This document shows, piece after piece, positions 12,412 to 22,487 of a stretch of 64,000 bases of DNA. The notes under the pieces were generated by a model, which did no database searches, had not been told where the DNA came from, and worked only from the letters and a program-made list of their open reading frames with translations. Source of the stretch: Coptis chinensis (taxonomy: Eukaryota; Streptophyta; Magnoliopsida; Ranunculales; Ranunculaceae); NCBI GenBank assembly GCA_015680905.1, contig CM027385.1, positions 27,534,501-27,598,500 of the forward strand, in the 5' to 3' direction. How positions within the stretch are numbered: the first letter of the stretch is position 1; each line of letters begins with the position of its first letter. Position numbers and translations under genes: made by a program.

Positions 12412-12960
12412 ATATATATAAATATCACGATATGTTTAGAGACTGGGGTATGCCCATGCCTACGGCCCACGAGACCTCGCCGCGCCTGCGACGCTACCCG
12501 AAAAATAAACAATCATGTTCATATATGTTTTGGGTATAAACATTTATTGTTCATATATGTTTTGGGTACGAACAATCAATGTTCATGTCTGTTTTGGATA
12601 TGAACATTTATTGTTCATATATATTTTGGGTATGAACAATCAATGTTCATATTTGTTTTGAGTTCATATTTTTTTTTTATATGAACACGGATTGTTCATC
12701 TAGATTTCAAAAAAATATATATAAATATCACGATATGTTTAGAGACTGGGATATGCCCATGCCTACGGCCCACGAGACCTCGCCGCGCCTGCGGCGCTAC
12801 CCGAAAAATAAACAATCATGTTCATATATGTTTTGGGTATGAACATTTATTGTTCATATATGTAGAAGGTATGAACAATCAATATTCATATCTGTTTTGG
12901 GTGTAAACATTTATTGTTCATATCTGTTTTGTTCATACCTATTGTTCATAACCATTAAGT
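12412..12960. repeat. Hairpin-repeat array, blocks 1 and 2
   Basis: Two direct copies (from about 12,412 and 12,715) each have a GC-rich header (GCCCATGCCTACGGCCCACG, then CGCCGCGCCTGCGGCG) followed by tandem units of about 32 bp. Each unit is an 8-bp-arm hairpin, TATGAACA/TGTTCATA, joined by a TATGTTTTGGG-like spacer. Loops alternate between ATCAA and TTTAT. The short plus-strand ORFs here are only repeat translations. Confidence 0.85.
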
Positions 12961-12961
12961 A

Positions 12962-13872
12962 TGTGGTACACATATCAATCTTTGTCTATCCATTGGTTGC
13001 CCAGGTGTGTTTACCAGAACTTTGTCATATCTCATTTCTTAATTTTCAATTCCATTGTTTTAAAATGTGTCCACTTGCTACAAAATAGAAACGTCCACCA
13101 AACTTTGCAGTTATGTGCAGGAGCTTTTGATTATCTCTTCTTAATCCCAAGCAAAGAAAATATTACTTTGTGAGTATCCTATATATGTTTGGGAGCTAGA
13201 GTGTGTATGAGTATCTAATTACCCGAAACCGAATCGGAATTAGAACTGTTTATAGCGGTTATGGGTTTAAAAATATTAATAGCGGAATTAAAACCGAACC
13301 GGAATTAATTAATACACTGTATATGTTAAAATTTAGTGTGTAATATATATTTATATAGATCGTATGTATGTATGTATAGTATAATGTACTCTTGTTCGAT
13401 TTAAAATGGAAATTAATACATGCGTACGCACAATTTATGAGTTGTACTTAAAGTTTTTCTAAAAAATTCAAAGATTATCGAATTTATGACCATTATAAGT
13501 GTTATTGTGGCACTAAAACTAACTTTTTATATCATGCGTAATTAAAAAACATAATTTTAGTAATAATAATATATAACCCAAGAAAAAACCGAAACCAACT
13601 TAATTAATGGGTATAGTTTCGGGTTTTCTTAAAAATAAAATAAAATAACCAAACCTGATAGGAACCATTAAAAATAGAATGCAACTCGAAACCAATAAAA
13701 ACCGACCTATGAACACCCCTATTTGGTACCATAATCAACTGATCTTTGTTTAGCCTTAGGGTGCCCAGGTGTGTCTACTGCAAATTTGTCCTATCTCATT
13801 TTATTATATTTTTTATTTGAAAATGTGACCTCGTGTTATCAAAGAAAAACGTCCACCAATCTTTGAAGTTAT
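12962..13872. repeat. Direct duplication flanking a hAT-like MITE
   Basis: 12,962-13,120 and 13,722-13,872 are diverged copies (shared GCCCAGGTGTGT, TATCTCATTT, ACGTCCACCAA). They sit on either side of the element at 13,197-13,721, so the local unit (hairpin block plus this segment) was duplicated in tandem. Confidence 0.7.
13197..13721. mobile_element. hAT-like MITE, about 525 bp
   Basis: The right end read on the minus strand is TAGGGGTGTTCATAGGTCGG, the usual look of plant hAT MITEs. The left end TAGAGTGTGTATGAG matches it imperfectly. Sub-terminal CGAAACCG and CGGAATTA motifs recur at both ends. Candidate 8-bp flanks TTGGGAGC and TTTGGTAC are only partly alike, so the copy is old. Confidence 0.6.
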
Positions 13873-14620
13873 GCCCGCGCTTACGGCTCACGAGACCTCG
13901 ACGCGCCTGCGGCGCTACCCCGAAAAATGAACAATCAATATTCATGTATGTTTTGGGTATAAACATTTATTGTTCATATATGTTTTGGGTATGAACAATC
14001 AATGTTCATGTCTGTTTTGAGTTCATGTTTTTTTTGGGTGTGAACATTTATTGTTCATACCTATTGTTCATAGCCTCTAAAGCACGGACGCACCTCCTAA
14101 TAGGTTGTGTCCGCGTCTGACGTGAACACAGATGCAGCATGGACGCCCGTCAGACGTGGTCAACATGGTCAGGACGCGGTCAACATGGTCAGGACGCGGA
14201 TTTTGACCTAAAAAAATAAAAAATAAATCAAAATAATATTAAAAAACTCAATTTTTTTATTTTTTTTGTTTTGTTAAGACTTATAACATGTTTTTAAAGT
14301 TTGATTAGGAAATATTAAACTTAATTTTGTGGCTATTTATCTTTAATAGTTTTGAATTTATGAATGTTGATACATTTAATTAAGTTTTTAATGTTTAATT
14401 TATATAAAATAAAATTATAAATATTAATTAATTTCCGCGTTCTTTGCCGCGTCCGCGTCCTACTTTTTTGAGATATAACCGAAGTCAGCGTCGATTATTA
14501 ATGCGTCGTCTGTGTCGGCGTCGCGATCCATGTTCGTGCAACATAGTTCATAGCTAATGTTCATAATTTGGAGTATGAACAGTTATTGTTCATATTTGTT
14601 TTAATAAGCAGTTGATGAAG
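13872..14620. repeat. Hairpin-repeat array, block 3 (split by a MITE)
   Basis: It has the same GC-rich header (13,872-13,925) and the same 32-bp hairpin units as blocks 1, 2 and 4. The array is interrupted at 14,075-14,546 and resumes with TTCATAGCTAATGTTCATAA. Confidence 0.8.
14075..14546. mobile_element. TIR transposon of the CTATGAAGCACGG family, copy 2 (472 bp)
   Basis: The ends CTCTAAAGCACGGACGC and (inverted) CTATGTTGCACGAA correspond to the 7,936-8,535 element. TTCATAGC flanks both sides (9 bp if the preceding G is included). The subterminal region is again rich in GGACGCG/CGCGTCC repeats, and the right part shares GCGTCCTACTTTTTTGA with copy 1 (GTCCTACTTTTTTGA). Non-coding. Confidence 0.8.
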
Positions 14621-14907
14621 AACAACTATATAGTTGATTGAGAAGTTATATATGTGATAAAATATATGAAGAAATGGTCACACACCCCATGCTTTCCAAC
14701 GACAAATATTCCTTATGGGCTTATTAGCGAGTAAAGTGTGTAGGAAAAGACGGCTTTGGATTGTGCTTTTAAACAGACTTAAAGATTACAAGAACTTAAA
14801 GGAGAAAAGACAATGGAATTAGAAAGCCTAAAATGAAGTGCACGTCATGTTCAAGTGAAACGTATTAGGGATGGTTAAAGAAGTTAAATGGACTTGTATA
14901 CAAAAGG

Positions 14908-15345
14908 GTATGCCCATGCCTATGGCCCACGACGCGCCTGCGGCGCTACCCCGAAAAATGAACAATCAATGTTCATATATGTTTTGGGTACGGTTTGAAC
15001 AATCAATGTTCATGTCTGTTTTGGGTATGAACATTTATTGTTCATATATATTTTGGGTATGAACAATCAATGTTCATATTTGTTATGGATTCATGTTTTT
15101 TTTTTGTATGAACATGAACAATCAATGTTCATATATGTTTTGGGTGTGAACATTTATTGTTCATATCTGTTTTGTTTATACCTATTGTTCATAGCTAATG
15201 TTCATAATTTGGGATATGAACAGTTATTGTTCATATCTGTTTTGGGTTCATGTTTTCATAGCCACAATCAATGTTCATAGCTGACGTTCAACATGGGTAG
15301 ATATGAACAATCAATGTTCATACCTATTGTGGGTATGAATGAAAA
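14908..15345. repeat. Hairpin-repeat array, block 4
   Basis: A shortened header (from 14,908, CCCACGACGCGCCTGCGGCG) is followed by about ten hairpin units with the alternating loops, decaying to the right into isolated TGTTCATA/TATGAACA half-sites. The preceding 14,620-14,907 holds nothing recognisable. Confidence 0.8.
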
Positions 15346-15809
15346 TAGAACCTGTCAAGTCTCACAGTTCAAACCAAAAACCAACTTCATTCTAGGCATT
15401 TTTCACCATAAAATAATAATAATAATAAAAGATTCTAGTACCTCTTCAAAGGAAACTAAGGCATGTGTGAATATGAATACTAAGGAAGCTTTTCATCACG
15501 ACAGCAGCAATCCGCTGAAAATTTCCCAGACAGGGTAAATTGCACCATACAAAGTGACTTCTAACATCCAAAGAACCAAAACCCGGCGGGGATATCGGGA
15601 TCATCATCATGAGAAATTCAAAATGTGGCTATAAAGAGATTGTAGCATTCGCGATGAAATTTCCGCCTCAAGCACATTGGCGCAGAGTTGAAACTTGGAA
15701 CCGGAGAACACACTATTCCCAAATCGAGTGAAGAATGCAATTAGTAACCTCTTCAACAACCCAACCAAGCCATCCATGCATAAACCTCTAGCTGGTGGAC
15801 ATTAATCAC
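15346..15809. other. Region 3' of the WIYLD gene
   Basis: It contains an (AAT)n run near 15,412-15,428 and no gene that I can recognise. It may include the 3' UTR of the minus-strand gene. Confidence 0.4.
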
Positions 15810-18348
15810 TTATCTTGAGTTGTGGGTAGTCTTGATTATTTTGTTGATGGAGACTTGAAATGATTTTGGATTTGAAGTAATGGAATCATTGGCCTGTGAA
15901 AATTTCAGAAGTGTAAATAAGGAGGCAAGTATATGATGGTTCAAGGAAGCAAACCATTAGCTAAGCATGTATCCATCCACAAAAACAATGACGTACCTCG
16001 AACATAGATGAAGACGGTGAATCTGGGAGTGATGGACGAGAAGATGTCATCTCACGATCTAAAGCAGAAAGTGTTAGTTTTCACCCTGGACCAGTCATGG
16101 CAGTAGACATATTCCATGGGCAAAAATGTATGTACTGCCTGATTGGATCAAACTCCATGCCTTGGCACGATTGCGCCCACTTTAGACACATATTTCAGAC
16201 ATATGTCATCTAGACAAATGCTTCAAGCAAGACTTCAGGGTATACGACATTTGTAGTAAGCTTTTCAGCGTTTGGAGGTAGAAAAATACTTACGCGGGCT
16301 GCGGAAGTGCACTTCAGTTCAAAGATCGATTCCTACAAACTTCACGGATTGTCCTTGTCAGTTATTGAATCAGTATGCAAACGGAAAGATGTGAAAATTT
16401 TGGAAATTGTTTCAAGTAAATCTTAAAAGACATGGCTTGACTTGTTTCTAGGCACATAATACAAATTTGACTTTGTGCTAAACGGGAAGGAAGGAGTATT
16501 AGACAGTACCTAAAGTTGCATAGTGCATTGATGAATACTTCTAGGTACATCCATTTTGTACAAGATTTGTCTTATTTTATTTAGAGGTGTGGGGTGGGGT
16601 GGTTAGTGCATTGAGGAATACTTCTAGGTACAACCATTTTGTACAGGGTTTGTCTTATTTTATGAGGGGGAAGACGTTATGAGACACATCATTGAGGAAT
16701 ACTTCTAGGCACAACCATTTTGTACAGGGTTTGTCTTATTTTATTGGGGGGTGGTGGGTGGGTTATGAGACACATCATAGAGTATTCCCTTTGCACTATC
16801 ATAGTATCTCCCCTTCCTAATTGGTATGCTCAATAAAATCGATAACTTCAGGAAACAACACATTTCGTTCTTACAAGGAACAATAAAATGGTGTAGTTTA
16901 TTCACTAAAATGCTAGAAAATCCGAACAAAAAAAAAGTAAACTTCCAACTAAACCAAAGAATTGTAAAGCCTGTGAATCCTTTTTAGAGCACAGATGCAA
17001 GCTAAATCAGAATATTGACATTCTGGTTTTTTTATAAGAGAAAAATCCAATTTTCTTATAAGAGAAAAATCAAATTCTTATAAATAATCAAAACCAATAA
17101 AGTAATAGGAAAAGTACTCAAGTAGGATCCAAATTAACCAATTACTTATTTTACTGATAAGACCTAAAGTAAGATACAACGATTACATAATTGAAACTTC
17201 ATCCACTCCCACTACAATTTTCTCTTATAAATTTGCATACGCTTCTAAAATCAAGTTTCATATAGATTTGGAAACGAGGTGAATGCAAGCAAAACCAATT
17301 AATTTAAGCGTAAGATTATTAACGTTTACAAGTGATATATTAGAAGGATAAGAAAAAGTATGACTGATTACCATGATCATTTTTTGTTCTTGTTCCTGCT
17401 CTTCTAGAATTGCCTCAATAAGAATAATGTAAGGTCCCTGCTCAATAATTTCCCAGTGTCCCTGATAAAGCTACAAAAGGAAATCAAAGAAAAAGAAGAA
17501 TCAATTAATCCTTGTAACACTGACACTTTCAAGTGAAAACATACCTCCAAAAGTTCATTCACCTTTACCGTATTAAAGGAATGTCATATCCCATAGTAGG
17601 GTAGTGCATCTATGGCAGCATCCATCCGCTTGACCTATCTGCAATGATATTTTCCAAAACATATGGGGAGATAAAAAATCAAAACTAAGAACCTGAGAAG
17701 ATGTACCAAAAATTACAAAAAATTAAAATTAAAACTAAACAAAATAATAATAATAATAATAGTAATAGTAAATAAATAAAATAAATGAAAAGTACAAACC
17801 TTTCTTGGGCTCCCTCTACGCGCCATTGGCAGATAAGTTCAGACCTGAACGACCGAATACAAGTTCAGACCTGTAAAAACATTCCAAGCAAACACAACAC
17901 TGTAAGCAAAAGAAATACACAAATGGAGCCCAACTAATCCAAAAAGGGGGTGTGTGTGTGTGTGTGTGGGAGAATAATAATAAAAATAAAAATAAATAAA
18001 TAAAATAAATGAAAAGTACAAACCTTTCTTGGCTCCCCACTGGCGCCATTGGTGATATAAGTTCGGACTTGTAAAAACATTCCAAGCAAAAACACCACAA
18101 TGTAAGCAAAAAGAAAGACACAAATAGAGCCCAACTAATCTAAACCCCTCAACCCTCTCTCTCTTTTTCTCCCCGACACTCAACTGATCATAAGCACTTT
18201 CAAGCTTAACAAATAAGTATAAAACAGTCAAAAAGGGTGTGTGTGTGGGGGGGGGGGGAATAATAATAAATAAATAATAATAAAAAATAATAAATAAATA
18301 AAATAAATGAAAAGTACAAACCTTTCTTGGGCTCCCTCTACGCGCCAT
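15810..18348 (-). pseudogene. Small WIYLD-domain protein gene, probable pseudogene
   Basis: The WIYLD domain (PF10440) is plant-specific and also found at the N-terminus of SUVR histone methyltransferases; a role in ubiquitin binding has been proposed. Minus-strand exons: first exon MARRGSPRK (three copies); 17,634-17,545 (VKRMDAAIDALPYYG, then an in-frame TGA at 17,586-17,584, then VKVNELLE); 17,470-17,372 (LYQGHWEIIEQGPYIILIEA, ending EEQEQEQKMIM); 16,332-16,294 (ESIFELKCTSAAR); 16,050-15,997 (SSRPSLPDSPSSSMFE); 15,893-15,810 ending TAA. All junctions are phase 0 and have GT-AG sites, with a strong polypyrimidine tract before 17,470. The model is about 130 codons with a stop at codon 26. 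The last three exons are less certain than the domain exons. The nonsense codon argues for a pseudogene, unless it is a sequencing error or is skipped by splicing. Confidence 0.72.
16523..16795. repeat. Intronic tandem repeat, three copies of about 85 bp
   Basis: The core GAATACTTCTAGG followed by ACCATTTTGTACA and TTTGTCTTATTTTAT recurs from 16,523, 16,607 and 16,690, with variable G-rich spacers between copies. It lies between the WIYLD exons at 17,372 and 16,332. Confidence 0.8.
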
Positions 18349-18590
18349 TGGCAGATATAAGTTCAGACCTGAATGACCGAATACAAGTTCAGTCCGGTAA
18401 AAACATTCCAAGCAAACACCACACTGTAAGCAAAAGAAAGACACAAATGGAGCCCAACTAATCTAAACCCCTCAACCCTCTCTCTCTTTTTCTCCCCGAC
18501 ACTCAACTGATCATAAGCACTTTCAAGCTTAACAAATAAGTATAAAACAGTCAAAAAGAAGGGGGGGGGGGGGAGAATGAAAATCACGGC
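17762..18590 (-). repeat. Tandem triplication containing the start-codon exon of the WIYLD gene
   Basis: Three units of about 240-300 bp each contain an acceptor (TTTTGCTTACAG|TGTTGTG), a short UTR segment, ATG and a nine-codon exon ending AAG|GTTTGTAC, then an A/T-rich (AAATAA)n tract. The coding pieces are 17,826-17,800 and 18,348-18,322 (both MARRGSPRK) and 18,049-18,024 (MAPVGSQE, 26 nt, one base shorter and so out of phase). Units differ in (TG)n at about 17,949-17,967 and in poly-G runs at 18,247-18,259 and 18,561-18,573. ORFs drawn across this zone are artefacts of repeat structure. Confidence 0.8.
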
Positions 18591-19104
18591 CCATTAAAAC
18601 AAGTTTAAGATATGTGATTTTTTTCCAAAAAAACACCACAAATTTCACTTCATTTATCACAAATCTAAGCACAAGAAGTAAAACCTATAAACCCCATAAA
18701 CATAAACAACTGGAAAGCGTGATACTACACAAACAAGCATTAAACCTATCGAATAAGCAAACACCATGAACACAAGTAAAAGAAAATAGAAAATCACAGC
18801 CCATTACGCACAATGCAATCTATAAAAAATCAATCCCCCAAAAACCCCTCTTTGTTTGTCAACTCAAAAAGTAACAAATAAGCAAACCCCAGAGTCATAA
18901 ACAAAGAAAAGCCAAACCACATTCCCAAACATTAACACAAATACTTCTTCTTTTACTTCAACAAAACCCTTCAACTAATGCAACAGATATAACAGCAAAA
19001 CCCAACTCTAAATAAAACATGTTTTCTACAAAATAAAAGATGTTCTCGAAGAACTCCAAAGCGTAAACCCTTAACACAGATTCTTGAAAAAGAAACAAGT
19101 GAGT

Positions 19105-19415
19105 GCAAGTTCTTACCTTTGCAATGTTGCGTATGTTTTTTTTTCACCAAGAGAGCAAGAAGAGAAAAGAGAAAAAGAAAAAAGGACAGTCCTGAACTTT
19201 TAAATTCAAATTAATAATAAGATAAACCGAAAAGGTCTTACCTTGATGAGAAGAGATGTGTGAGAGAGTGGCATCAACTAAAAGCTAAAAAGAGCGAGAA
19301 GAGAGAGACGGTAATAAGATAAACCGAAAAGGTCTTACCTTGGTGAGAAGAGATGTGTGAGAGAGCGGCATCAACTAAAAGCTAAAGAGAGAGAGAAGAG
19401 AGAGACGGTCGAGAG
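19105..19415 (-). repeat. Duplicated 5' UTR exon and promoter-proximal region of the WIYLD gene
   Basis: Two tandem copies of about 97 bp (roughly 19,210-19,306 and 19,307-19,415) each carry a CT-rich leader and a canonical donor CAAG|GTAAGACC (exon ends 19,242 and 19,339). A third possible leader donor, CAAAG|GTAAGAAC, lies at 19,117. Alternative first exons for the minus-strand gene are likely. No clear TATA box is seen above 19,415. Confidence 0.6.
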
Positions 19416-19419
19416 AGTT

Positions 19420-20740
19420 ATGTTAAATTGAATCTAATGAGGGCGGATGTTGATGTGTAATGCAGCACACGGTCCTGTATAAGTTAGATTGTCCACGTCA
19501 CAAGCCGAAAAAACATTGTTAGAGCCGTAGGATGGGGGCCCTGCGGGACCTACACTGCTCTGTATTGTTAATATAGATATATACTACTGTAAATATCAGT
19601 GATATTTCGACAATATTTACGATATTTGGCGATATATAACAATTTTATTTAATATTTACCATTATATTTCAAATAAATATAAATAATGTATCATGATATA
19701 TAAGAAAATATCCACAATATCTACGATATTTGTCAATATTTTGGATATATCCACAATATTTGCATGTGAAAAAATGTCAAATATCCCCAAAGAGGGGGAT
19801 ATATCCACGATATATATCCAGAAATTGAATATCGATAAATATCTATATCCTGATATTTTGTACTATGATTGTAACAATGGCAGATCCGATCGATATTTTG
19901 TGGGCAACTTTTTTATGATGTTCTTATACTATTAAAATGATAACAAAATTATTCTGTTATATTTATTAGATTTTTGTTAACGGAATATAATTTGTAGACC
20001 CATTCGATTAATTCTAAATATCGAATCCTATGAGGATTGCGCTAATGCTTGTATCTGACTTTTTGATATAAACGAGTTTGTTTCTTAATTTGGGGTTTTG
20101 AAGAACGAATTCTTAAATTGAATCCAAACGATTTCACTTTCTTTTAAATTGATTGATTAATCAAAATAATTTAATATTTTGTCTGATTTTTTTTCAATTG
20201 GCAACTCATGGTTATGTTTTAATGTGATAAACACGATTCCTTTTGGCTTTTGTTCAAAAATCATTTTCTCTGTGAACCCACTTTTCTTTCATAAAGTTAC
20301 ATAAAATTTAAAGGTACATACACATAAATACACATAAATTGGATGTTAACTTGTCTTTGAAATTTCAAGTTGATAAATGGATAAAATTATATGCATTTTG
20401 CATCTATGTGGAAGAACATAAATTAAGTGATATATGATCACAAAAAGAATGATTTGCAATTCTATGTTAGAATAGACAGGAATTTGTTATTTTATATTGT
20501 ATAAACAAAAACTTATGTAGAAGTCGTAAGGATATATATCTAGTGTTTCACTCTTCTCACTTTATTTATATATAAATAAGGGGTACTTAGGCTTTGGTCC
20601 TATTTATAGTAGCGATATTAGGGTTTGGTCCATTTATAGTTGGAAATTAGATTTTAACTCAATGTTTGTTAGTCAAACTCGTTGACTATCTGTTGACTAT
20701 GGTCAAGGTGTCCAATTTTCACATAATGGCTAGACTACCC
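19420..20740. other. AT-rich intergenic DNA
   Basis: From 19,570 to 19,860 there is a degenerate repeat based on ATATCCACAATATTT/GATATTT motifs. The rest shows no gene or element; the 80-codon plus-strand ORF at 19,693 is repeat sequence. Confidence 0.5.
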
Positions 20741-21455
20741 TATAAAGGTTATTTTTGGTTAACCTTATCGATGTAGACAATCTTTAGGGAGAAAGGGTTT
20801 GATGGATTGAAATGACCGAGTTCATTTGGACGAACTGCCTACATATCAAGTTCTCTCTGATGGGGGCGGAAACTTGAATCAGGTCAGACGTAATTCCTCC
20901 TCTTCTTTATATAGGCAAAGGTAACTGCACCTCCTCCTCTCTCGCGTCAGGTCAAGTTCTAGACTTGACGACATTTAATGAACCATGAAAGCGTCCTGCG
21001 GTGGAGTAATGGCAAGCGCAGCTAAAGCTCTAGTCTTGATAATGCCAACTGCAACATACGTTACTAGCCGTTAGGGTGCTGGCTAGAGTTAGCGTTTTGG
21101 AAGCTTGATGTTCTGGATGCGAACGTTCTGGGAGAAGGACATTCGGGGTGCTGATGAGGTCGCTTAACCGGCCTGAATGAACTGGTCATCAGCGACCTGG
21201 AAGTGTGGCTACATGTGATCGTCGAGTAATGGATAGCGATCTAGTGAGAGATTTAAATTGGCACGTGGTATGGATGATTTGGAAGGTCGCAACTGAACCG
21301 CCTCATTTTGTGGGGAGACGTGGCACGTTAGGGTTAAATAAAATGATTGCATTGCTTTGGAAAACGAACCGGTGGCTTGTGATATATGCCTGGAGAACTG
21401 AAGTGTTCCTCATTTTCACCCTTTGAGTTCGAAAGGCACAGGTTAGTTTTTGCCA
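20741..21455 (-). repeat. Tat 3' LTR (about 715 bp)
   Basis: Plus-strand 20,743-21,225 matches 40,877-41,357 closely (AAAGGTTATTTTTGGTTAAC, and TGCCTACATATCAAG against TGCCTATGTATCAAG). Read on the minus strand it starts TGGCAAAAAC and ends CCTTTATA; the partner LTR ends CCTTTACA, so the terminal CA has decayed to TA. TTTATATAGG near 20,910 can be the promoter region. Confidence 0.75.
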
Positions 21456-21490
21456 TTTTTTCTTTGCGTTTTTCTTTTCTTTGCTGCTTG
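21456..21490 (-). other. Polypurine tract next to the Tat 3' LTR
   Basis: On the minus strand an almost pure purine run (AAAGAAAAGAAAAA, then GCAAAGAAAAAA) directly precedes the LTR start TGG. This is the expected plus-strand priming site and fixes the inner LTR edge. Confidence 0.6.
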
Positions 21491-21742
21491 TTTTTGTTGG
21501 GTTCGCTAGGCTTTAGCTTGTCATTTTTGTTGTTGGTGAGTTGTGTAAGAAGAGTAAGTATGTTTGATTCAGATGATACTCGATCTGAGGAGATTCGAGA
21601 TGTTTCATTGAGTGAGGAGGTAGAGGATGTTGGTTCTGATTCTGTGGTTGTTGTAGGGGATTTTCTGAGTATCCCACAATCTTCTGATGATGTCTTCACA
21701 CCGTGTTCTAGTTCAAAGCATATCTATCGAAACCAATAGGAG

Positions 21743-22487
21743 TGTTTGATAATATGGACTGAACCACGAAGTGGCTGCCTACGTATCCTTTTTTAGGAAT
21801 CAAGTCTGTCATAGTTCTTTATGGGGCTGAATAGCATACTGAGCGGGGAAGAAAAGATGACCAGAAGTCGGCCTCTAGAGAGCCGGCTCTATATTTTGGT
21901 CATTAGGGATCCGTCCCCTCTTCTCATATTGTTGCTTCCTATATATAGTGACATGTGGAAAGCCCTAAAATAAGGTTTCCTTAGCTACCAAGAAACCATC
22001 TTCTAGCTAGGGTTTCCTCTTTCCTTCTCAAGATAGGATCAACATTAGAAGCCTTTAGACCTAGTTGGACTAGGTTTCCATAATAAGCCTTTAGACCTAG
22101 AAATCTGCTATAAATGGAACACCTATTCTAAACACGTCCAAGAGTCCTTCTAATACTGAAATACAGCTGTACAAGGTTGTCATCCAGTTCTGGACTAATT
22201 CTGGAACTGACCTACCCAGTTCCAAAACTACTTCGCGGAACTGACTAGTCAAACTAAAGGAACTGTCTTGAACTCGTACGAATTGACCAAAACTAACCAA
22301 ATTACTTCTAGAGCCATTATCTTATGCTCCATTCTATTTCTAATGATGATCCTTCGATATAATCTCACTCTACCACGTGTCTTTAGGACACTGACGGAAT
22401 ATTACCCCTACAGATGCCCCCTCTCCTGTCAAAAGTCAGCTGACACCACTGAGGTATGACTTGTTTCGACCAAATATGATCAAAACA
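21743..22487 (-). repeat. LTR of a second retrotransposon family (about 745 bp)
   Basis: The edges TGTTTGATAATAT and ATATGATCAAAACA are inverted repeats of each other, TG...CA style. It includes TATATATAG (about 21,940, minus-strand TATA) and CTGCCTACGTATCC, which parallels CTGCCTACATATC in the Tat LTR. On its right it is joined directly to leader sequence without any coding region. Confidence 0.6.

Noticed and set aside
12760..12810. GC-rich stem as a Helitron 3' terminus
   Set aside because: No CTRR end or A/T insertion site follows the stem in any of the copies.
12412..15345. Regular repeat-spacer look of the hairpin arrays suggests CRISPR
   Set aside because: Spacers are themselves repeated, there are no cas genes and the host is a plant; these are tandem hairpin repeats.
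17816..18587. Long minus-strand ORFs over the exon triplication as a membrane protein
   Set aside because: They run through intron, splice sites and simple repeats; only nine codons per unit fit the gene model.
21386..21739. 117-codon plus-strand ORF with hydrophobic then acidic stretch
   Set aside because: It begins inside the Tat 3' LTR and crosses the polypurine tract; composition-driven and without domain.
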